Program-made: the position numbers and the translations under genes
In this document: positions 1-3,821 of the stretch, piece after piece
Numbering within the stretch: position 1 is the stretch's first letter
Layout of the letters: each line of letters opens with the position of its first letter
Notes under the pieces: generated by a model
The model's database searches: none
Told to the model about the DNA's origin: nothing
Seen by the model: the letters and a program-made list of their open reading frames with translations, nothing else
DNA from: Pseudomonadota bacterium
GTDB lineage: Bacteria; Pseudomonadota; Gammaproteobacteria; Steroidobacterales; Woeseiaceae
DNA: 5,996 bases
Reading direction: 5' to 3'
NCBI GenBank assembly: GCA_022360335.1
Contig: JAKSCZ010000290.1
Location: 1-5,996 of the forward strand

Positions 1-2580
1 CGGGTCCATCGGGAACTTGTCGGGACGGAAGTGCGTATTGAAGAAGTGGATCGTGAAGATGAAGCCGGTCGCGAGCAGCGCCTCGTCGCTATGGATGATC
101 GTCGCGACGTTGACGGCCCAGCCCGGCACGATGTGCGTGAACAGCTCGGGGAACCAGAGCACGAGGCCGGTGCTGCCGATGATGACGATACCCCAGCCGA
201 CCGCGAAGTAATCGAACTTCTCCCAGTACGTGTAGCGACCGTAGTTGGGACGCTCGCCGGAGCCGAAGAACCACTTGACGGACTGGATGAACTCACGCAG
301 GTCGCGCCCGTTGAAGATGATCGAATTCGGCCCGGTGAGGACCTGCCGCCAGGTTTCCTTCGTCTTCCGCTTGCGGCTGATCACGTCGTAGAAATGCACG
401 ATGGCGACGATCAACAGGGCGACCGCGGCCACCCGGTGCTGGAATCCCATGCTCTCGAAGCCCCCGAGCAGCCTGGACACGCCCTGCGCCCAGCCCATGT
501 ACGAGAACTTGAGGGCCATGCCGGTCAGGGCCAGCGTCAGGAAGCTGATCATCATCGCGATGTGCATACCGCGCTGCAGGCGGCTGAAGCGCCGGTACAC
601 CTTGCCGCTGCGCTTTTGCCGGGCGAGGGCTTTGTGCGCCCGCCATTCGTCGCGGTTGAGGAACAGTCGAACGACCCAGGCGAACGAATGCAGCAAGGCG
701 AACGTCAGCGTACCGATCAGGAGCGCGGTCATGCCCCAGAAGGACCAGAACAGGTACGGGTACCGATCGCGGTCGTGATGCGTCGCGTGCGTCAGGTAGC
801 CCGCGAATTGCCGGTGCGAGCCCTCGTGGCACTGGCCGCAGGTCTCGACGACGTTGTCCCTGCCGAGCCGCGAGGCGGGATCGGTTGGACTCAGGATGTC
901 ATGCGTACCGTGGCAGTCGTAGCACTTGGCCACGCCTTCGCCGCCGAGACGCGAGACCTTGCCGTGGAACGTGTCGAAAAACGTCTCCGTCTCATCCGTA
1001 TGGCAGCGGCCGCACTGGTCCATCATGAGCGCACGGAACCCGGCCTGTTCGGTCCGCATGATCGTGTGCGAGGCGTGGCAGTCCTCGCAGGTCGGATGAT
1101 CGTCTTCGGTGATCGGGTCTTCGGTCCAGTGCACGCTGGCCCGGAACTGTTCCTCGATGCCGTGGTGGCAGGCGCCGCAGGTACCGGCGATGTTGTTCGG
1201 GTTGACCGGTGAATCCGGGTCCTCGGGCGGCAATTCCGAATGGGCGCCGTGACAATCCGCACAGGTCGCGGTTACGACGAGCCCGCTCTCGAACAGCCCG
1301 CGCCCGTGGACGCTGTCTTCGTAGCTGCCGACGATGTCGCTCACGCCGGATTCGATCCGCGCCGCGGCTTGCTCGCCGACACGATGACAATCGCCGCAGA
1401 GCTGCGGCACGTTGCGTGCGTAGGTCGGCGAGTCGGTCGAATCCTTGCCGAGGGTGGCGTGTTTCGCGTGACAGTCCTGGCACGACGGGGCGTCCGGATC
1501 GCCCTCGGCGAACAGCGTTCCGTGCGTGCTGGCCCGGTACTCGGTCACCTGCTCGGCGTGGCATATGCTGCAATCCACGGGCGCCTCGATCGTCTCGCAG
1601 GCACGCTCGTGCGACACCGATACGCCCGTGTGGCACTGGGCACAGGCCGTTTCCGAGTGCGCCGAGTCATCGAAGGCGTGCTCGTCGACGTACAGGCTGA
1701 CGGTCTCGCCGTCGCGGATCATCGTCAGGTCCTGCCGGGCGTGGCAGGTCAGGCAGTCCCTGTCGGCGAGTCCGTCGGGATAGAAGACGTTACGGATCTC
1801 GTGGGGCGCATGGCAGTCGACACAGGTCGGAATCCGTCCCGGGTCTTCGCGCCACAGGCGGCCCTCGATCACCTTGCGGTGGACGTTCTCGATCTGTCCG
1901 TGGCAGTTCGCGCAGGTCGCCGCCACGTTGTCCGCGTGGATGCTGGACCTGGGATCGGTATGCGGCCGGATATCGTGCGCCGTATGGCAGGACGTGCAGA
2001 CGGCGGTGACGGTGAGCCCCTGCCGGAAGAGGCCCTCGCCGTGGATACTCATCGAATAGTGCTCGAGGATGAAATCCTGCGAGATTTCGTGCGTCTCCGT
2101 AACCGGCGTGCCTTCCTTGTGGCAGGTACCGCAGAGCATCGGGATGTTCATGACCGCGGTCGGTGAATCGGGGTCCGCAGACGTCAGGACGTCGTGCTTG
2201 CCGTGGCAGTCCGCACAGCCCGGCGCCATCGGGTCGCCCGCGGCCTCCGCCGCGCCGTGCAGGCTGTTGCGCTGCTCCCTGGCTACACGCCGGTGGCAGG
2301 CGGCGCATTCCACCGCCTCCAGGTCTTCGGCATGTCTGCGCCGCCTGGAGCCGGCGAGGTCCTCGTGACAGTCGATGCAGGCGAGATCGGCATGGACGGA
2401 CGTCGCCACGACCTCCGCGTCGACGAACATCGGGATCTCGTCGTCGCCCCGGTATCCCGTCAGCTCGGGATCGTCGTGACAACGGTAGCACCGCTCGTCG
2501 TCCTGCGCCTGGACGGCACCGAGGGGCGTCCACAGAATCGCGGCTGCCAAAACCGGCCAAATCCGTGTACCCGCTTGCAT
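1..2580 (-). CDS. 19-heme cytochrome c / cytochrome b fusion, CbcL-like quinone oxidoreductase (partial, C-terminus off the window)
   Basis: An open frame of 860 codons without a stop runs from ATG (2578-2580) to the window edge. Residues 1-25 are a signal peptide ending AVQA. Nineteen CXXCH motifs follow, first cysteines at residues 31, 68, 92, 122, 150, 195, 223, 253, 276, 313, 337, 367, 395, 440, 468, 498, 523, 553 and 581. Many extra His (SIHG, AHDI, SVHG) suggest bis-His hemes. From about residue 606 it becomes a membrane b-type cytochrome of the HydC/FdnI kind: about five helices (near 611-635, 670-690, 711-733, 790-812, 821-848), candidate heme-b ligands H673, H715, H729, H830 and H845, and the family-like end IHFFNTHFRPDKFPMD. 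Family knowledge: Geobacter CbcL joins a nine-heme c domain to such a b domain and oxidises menaquinol at the inner membrane. Quinol oxidation and export of electrons through the long periplasmic arm is inferred. C328 is an extra, non-heme cysteine. Perhaps a few dozen residues are missing at the C-terminus. Confidence 0.93.
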   Translation of the reverse strand, partial: MQAGTRIWPVLAAAILWTPLGAVQAQDDERCYRCHDDPELTGYRGDDEIPMFVDAEVVATSVHADLACIDCHEDLAGSRRRRHAEDLEAVECAACHRRVAREQRNSLHGAAEAAGDPMAPGCADCHGKHDVLTSADPDSPTAVMNIPMLCGTCHKEGTPVTETHEISQDFILEHYSMSIHGEGLFRQGLTVTAVCTSCHTAHDIRPHTDPRSSIHADNVAATCANCHGQIENVHRKVIEGRLWREDPGRIPTCVDCHAPHEIRNVFYPDGLADRDCLTCHARQDLTMIRDGETVSLYVDEHAFDDSAHSETACAQCHTGVSVSHERACETIEAPVDCSICHAEQVTEYRASTHGTLFAEGDPDAPSCQDCHAKHATLGKDSTDSPTYARNVPQLCGDCHRVGEQAAARIESGVSDIVGSYEDSVHGRGLFESGLVVTATCADCHGAHSELPPEDPDSPVNPNNIAGTCGACHHGIEEQFRASVHWTEDPITEDDHPTCEDCHASHTIMRTEQAGFRALMMDQCGRCHTDETETFFDTFHGKVSRLGGEGVAKCYDCHGTHDILSPTDPASRLGRDNVVETCGQCHEGSHRQFAGYLTHATHHDRDRYPYLFWSFWGMTALLIGTLTFALLHSFAWVVRLFLNRDEWRAHKALARQKRSGKVYRRFSRLQRGMHIAMMISFLTLALTGMALKFSYMGWAQGVSRLLGGFESMGFQHRVAAVALLIVAIVHFYDVISRKRKTKETWRQVLTGPNSIIFNGRDLREFIQSVKWFFGSGERPNYGRYTYWEKFDYFAVGWGIVIIGSTGLVLWFPELFTHIVPGWAVNVATIIHSDEALLATGFIFTIHFFNTHFRPDKFPMDP
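1021..1755 (-). repeat. Octaheme repeat, copy 2 (hemes 9-16 of the multiheme fusion)
   Basis: Residues 276-520 carry hemes 9-16 at the same internal spacings as copy 1. Shared blocks include GDP-x-AP before hemes 4/12, DSPT between hemes 4/5 and 12/13, and GLF-x2-GL-x-VTA before hemes 6/14. A shorter third segment with hemes 17-19 (residues 523-585) follows and resembles hemes 5-7. Confidence 0.9.
1756..2490 (-). repeat. Octaheme repeat, copy 1 (hemes 1-8 of the multiheme fusion)
   Basis: Residues 31-275 of the fusion protein carry hemes 1-8. Each heme cysteine here has a counterpart exactly 245 residues later in copy 2. A gap-free comparison by eye gives roughly 90 identities in 245 positions, densest around hemes 4-6. 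This is a protein-level repeat encoded by diverged DNA. Confidence 0.9.
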
Positions 2581-2583
2581 CGA

Positions 2584-2588
2584 TCCCC
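2584..2588 (-). promoter_or_regulatory. Weak ribosome binding site of the multiheme fusion gene
   Basis: On the minus strand GGGGA stands only three bases before the ATG at 2580. The spacing is short, so initiation may depend partly on ribosomes finishing the upstream gene, whose stop is 15 bases away. Confidence 0.4.
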
Positions 2589-2595
2589 GCCCGGG

Positions 2596-2970
2596 TCAGT
2601 CCGGGTAGAGCGGACTGATATCGATGTAGATCTTGTAGTGGGCGATCAGGTCGCCCTCGTACTCGAAGATATCCGCAAACGGGACGGTAACTTCCGAGCC
2701 GTCGTGGCGACGGTAGGTCACGTCGCCCTCACAGACCCGCGTCGCAGCGCTGTGGAAGGAATTACGTATCGTATGCCGGCAACCCGCGATCGTCGCGAAG
2801 AATCCGTCGACGGCTTCGCGGATCGTCTCGCGACCGTGTACTGGAGGCGCCGAACCGAAACGAAACACCGCGTCCTCGGTCAGGTAAGCGGCGAAGGACG
2901 CGGCGTCTTTGGCGTCGATGGCGGCAAACAGGCCGGCGGTATCGCTACCGGCGGCGTCCGCGCTCGTCAC
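2596..2970 (-). CDS. NTF2-like / SnoaL-fold small protein
   Basis: This 124-residue protein has no signal peptide or membrane segment, so it is probably cytoplasmic. The pattern is that of the NTF2-like/SnoaL superfamily: an N-terminal helix (LFAAIDAKDAASFAAYLTED, residues 14-33), then a strand with FRFGS, the HGRETIREAVDGFF segment (45-58), and C-terminal strands ending in ADIFEYEGDLIAHYKIYID. The length is normal for a single-domain member. The start is GTG at 2968-2970, which overlaps the TGA of the c4-like gene as GTGA, so translation is probably coupled; no strong Shine-Dalgarno is visible. The multiheme fusion gene starts 15 bases after its stop, making it the middle gene of a three-gene unit. 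Superfamily members include small enzymes, binding proteins and proteins of unknown role, so no reaction can be assigned. A cytoplasmic protein between two exported cytochromes is unexpected. Confidence 0.85.
   Translation of the reverse strand: MTSADAAGSDTAGLFAAIDAKDAASFAAYLTEDAVFRFGSAPPVHGRETIREAVDGFFATIAGCRHTIRNSFHSAATRVCEGDVTYRRHDGSEVTVPFADIFEYEGDLIAHYKIYIDISPLYPD
2967..2970 (-). promoter_or_regulatory. GTGA stop/start overlap (translational coupling)
   Basis: The TGA ending the c4-like gene shares two bases with the GTG start of the NTF2-like gene. Such four-base overlaps usually mean translational coupling, so both proteins are probably made together. Confidence 0.75.
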
Positions 2971-3575
2971 TGAATGCTGCCGTAGTAGTGGACCAGCGCT
3001 TCGGCGTCGTCGGCCGACAGCTCGTCCATCTTCTGTTTCATCTTCTTCGGCTGCCCGCGAGTTCCGGCGGCGTATTCGGCGAACGTGGTGCGCAGGTAAT
3101 CCATCTGCTGCCCGCCGAGCATGCTGGCTTCGTCATCGGGGTTGGTGCCGGCGTCCGAGTGGCAACGATCGCATAGCCTGTCGTGTACTTCCTCGCCCGC
3201 GGCGGCAAGCTCGGCGTCGAACGGCTGCGTGGCTTTGACCCAGTCCATGTTCCCGTAGGAGGCTGCCAGCGCGTCGATAGCGTCTTCGCTCAGCTCGGCG
3301 ACCGCGGCGCACATATTCGTGGCGGGACGGCTCGTGTCGCCGAGCCGGTACTCGGAGTCCGCACAGGGGCGCGCCTCGTCCTGATAGACGTACAGGGCGT
3401 CGACAATCACGAACTCGCCGAGGCCGGCGATGCTCGGCATGTCACTCCACTGGCTGACGCCGCCTTCGCCATGGCAGCCGTCGCAGTCCTGCATCAACGC
3501 GTCCAGATCGGCGGCCGCAAGCGCCGGGAAGCCGATCGCAAGTACTGAGAAAAAAGAGAGAACCTGGCGTTTCAT
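2967..3575 (-). CDS. Diheme c-type cytochrome, cytochrome c4-like, periplasmic
   Basis: The 202-residue product begins with a signal peptide (MKRQVLSFFSVLAIGFPALA, cleavage probably near residues 20-22). Two homologous cytochrome c domains follow. Domain 1 has CDGCH at 31-35, GEGG, P47-S-I-A-G and a likely axial Met88 before the helix AELSEDAIDALAASYG. Domain 2 has CDRCH at 135-139, MLGGQQMDYL, Met179 or Met183 as candidate ligand, then ELSADDAEALVHYYGS. This duplicated layout and length match the cytochrome c4 / class I diheme family, which act as soluble or loosely membrane-bound periplasmic electron carriers. Domain 1 has an insertion with two extra cysteines, C71 and C89, which could form a disulfide. 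It is the first gene of the minus-strand unit, so it may exchange electrons with the multiheme fusion or the outer-membrane cytochrome; that pairing is inferred. The start is supported by AGGAGA just upstream and by the signal peptide. Confidence 0.93.
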   Translation of the reverse strand: MKRQVLSFFSVLAIGFPALAAADLDALMQDCDGCHGEGGVSQWSDMPSIAGLGEFVIVDALYVYQDEARPCADSEYRLGDTSRPATNMCAAVAELSEDAIDALAASYGNMDWVKATQPFDAELAAAGEEVHDRLCDRCHSDAGTNPDDEASMLGGQQMDYLRTTFAEYAAGTRGQPKKMKQKMDELSADDAEALVHYYGSIQ

Positions 3576-3580
3576 TGCAA

Positions 3581-3586
3581 TCTCCT
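3581..3586 (-). promoter_or_regulatory. Ribosome binding site of the c4-like cytochrome gene
   Basis: On the minus strand this reads AGGAGA, a strong Shine-Dalgarno match, five bases before the ATG at 3575. It supports that start and is the best ribosome binding site in the window. Confidence 0.8.
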
Positions 3587-3610
3587 CGTAGCCCGGAATG
3601 GCACCCGATT

Positions 3611-3616
3611 ATTGTA
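3611..3616 (-). promoter_or_regulatory. Candidate -10 box for the c4-NTF2-multiheme operon
   Basis: On the minus strand this reads TACAAT, five of six matches to TATAAT. It would place transcription start near 3604 with a leader of about 29 bases that includes the ribosome binding site. No good -35 hexamer lies 16-18 bases upstream (that stretch is GC-rich), so the promoter would be weak or activator-dependent. Confidence 0.35.
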
Positions 3617-3680
3617 CCTACCGCCTGGCTCGAATCCGCCTGCGACATGCCGCGGCACCATAGGTAGTTGTCGCGATACG

Positions 3681-3696
3681 AATAAACGCCTTTATT
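3681..3696. repeat. Perfect inverted repeat AATAAA-CGCC-TTTATT, possible operator
   Basis: Six-base arms are perfectly complementary around a four-base centre, in the AT-rich middle of the divergent intergenic region, about 105 bases from the minus start and 125 from the plus start. The location suits a regulator acting on both transcripts. It does not match the FNR consensus (TTGAT-N4-ATCAA), and the arms are short enough for chance. Confidence 0.35.
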
Positions 3697-3808
3697 GGCT
3701 ACAAGTTCTGTTAGGCAAGGCCGTTCCTTAAAGCGCAGGTGAACGGCGACAGCGAATTCAGGCAAATCGGTCAGGGCGGTATCTCGCTGACGTGCTCTGG
3801 CCACCACC

Positions 3809-3815
3809 GAGGGGA
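3809..3815 (+). promoter_or_regulatory. Ribosome binding site of the OmcA/MtrC-type gene, deciding the start
   Basis: GAGGGGA lies six bases before the ATG at 3822 and directly against another in-frame ATG at 3816 (which would add Met-Thr). The spacing favours 3822. Confidence 0.65.
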
Positions 3816-3821
3816 ATGACC

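Larger units (their letters stand above)
3576..3821. other. Divergent intergenic regulatory region
   Basis: These 246 bases separate the two divergent start codons and hold no convincing gene. The middle (about 3660-3735) is more AT-rich than the flanking genes. It holds a candidate -10 box for the minus operon, a perfect short inverted repeat and both ribosome binding sites. A weaker TACCTA (3615-3620) / TAGGTA (3661-3666) pair is also present but is far apart and may be chance. I could not place a convincing sigma-70 promoter for the plus-strand gene. Confidence 0.75.

Noticed and set aside
31..1212. Long plus-strand open frame opposite the b domain and last hemes of the fusion gene.
   Set aside because: No domain, signal peptide or ribosome binding site; it mirrors the codon pattern of the minus-strand gene.
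1570..1599. Cys328 and Cys337 in the multiheme fusion as a possible unusual long-spaced heme site (C-x8-C).
   Set aside because: Cys337 already belongs to a standard CSICH motif and there is no second CH after Cys328; the extra cysteine is better seen as non-heme.
1240..2166. Plus-strand frame of 308 codons opposite the octaheme repeats.
   Set aside because: Product is Val/Arg/Asp-rich with no recognisable motif; the minus strand holds the in-frame heme motifs.
1790..2560. Minus-strand frame of 256 codons inside the multiheme gene.
   Set aside because: It is a shifted reading of the same strand, Arg/Pro-rich and without CXXCH motifs; the true frame is continuous through it.
3668..3696. Possible plus-strand promoter with TTGTCG and TTTATT hexamers 17 bases apart.
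   Set aside because: The -10 hexamer matches only four of six consensus bases and coincides with the inverted repeat, so I could not support it as a promoter.
3442..3807. Minus-strand frame of 121 codons across the intergenic region and start of the c4-like gene.
   Set aside because: It overlaps the clear signal-peptide start with the strong AGGAGA site at 3575 and has no family features.
3816..3821. In-frame ATG at 3816 as alternative start of the OmcA/MtrC-type gene.
   Set aside because: The GAGGGGA ribosome binding site would directly abut it; the ATG at 3822 has normal spacing. The two starts differ by two residues only.
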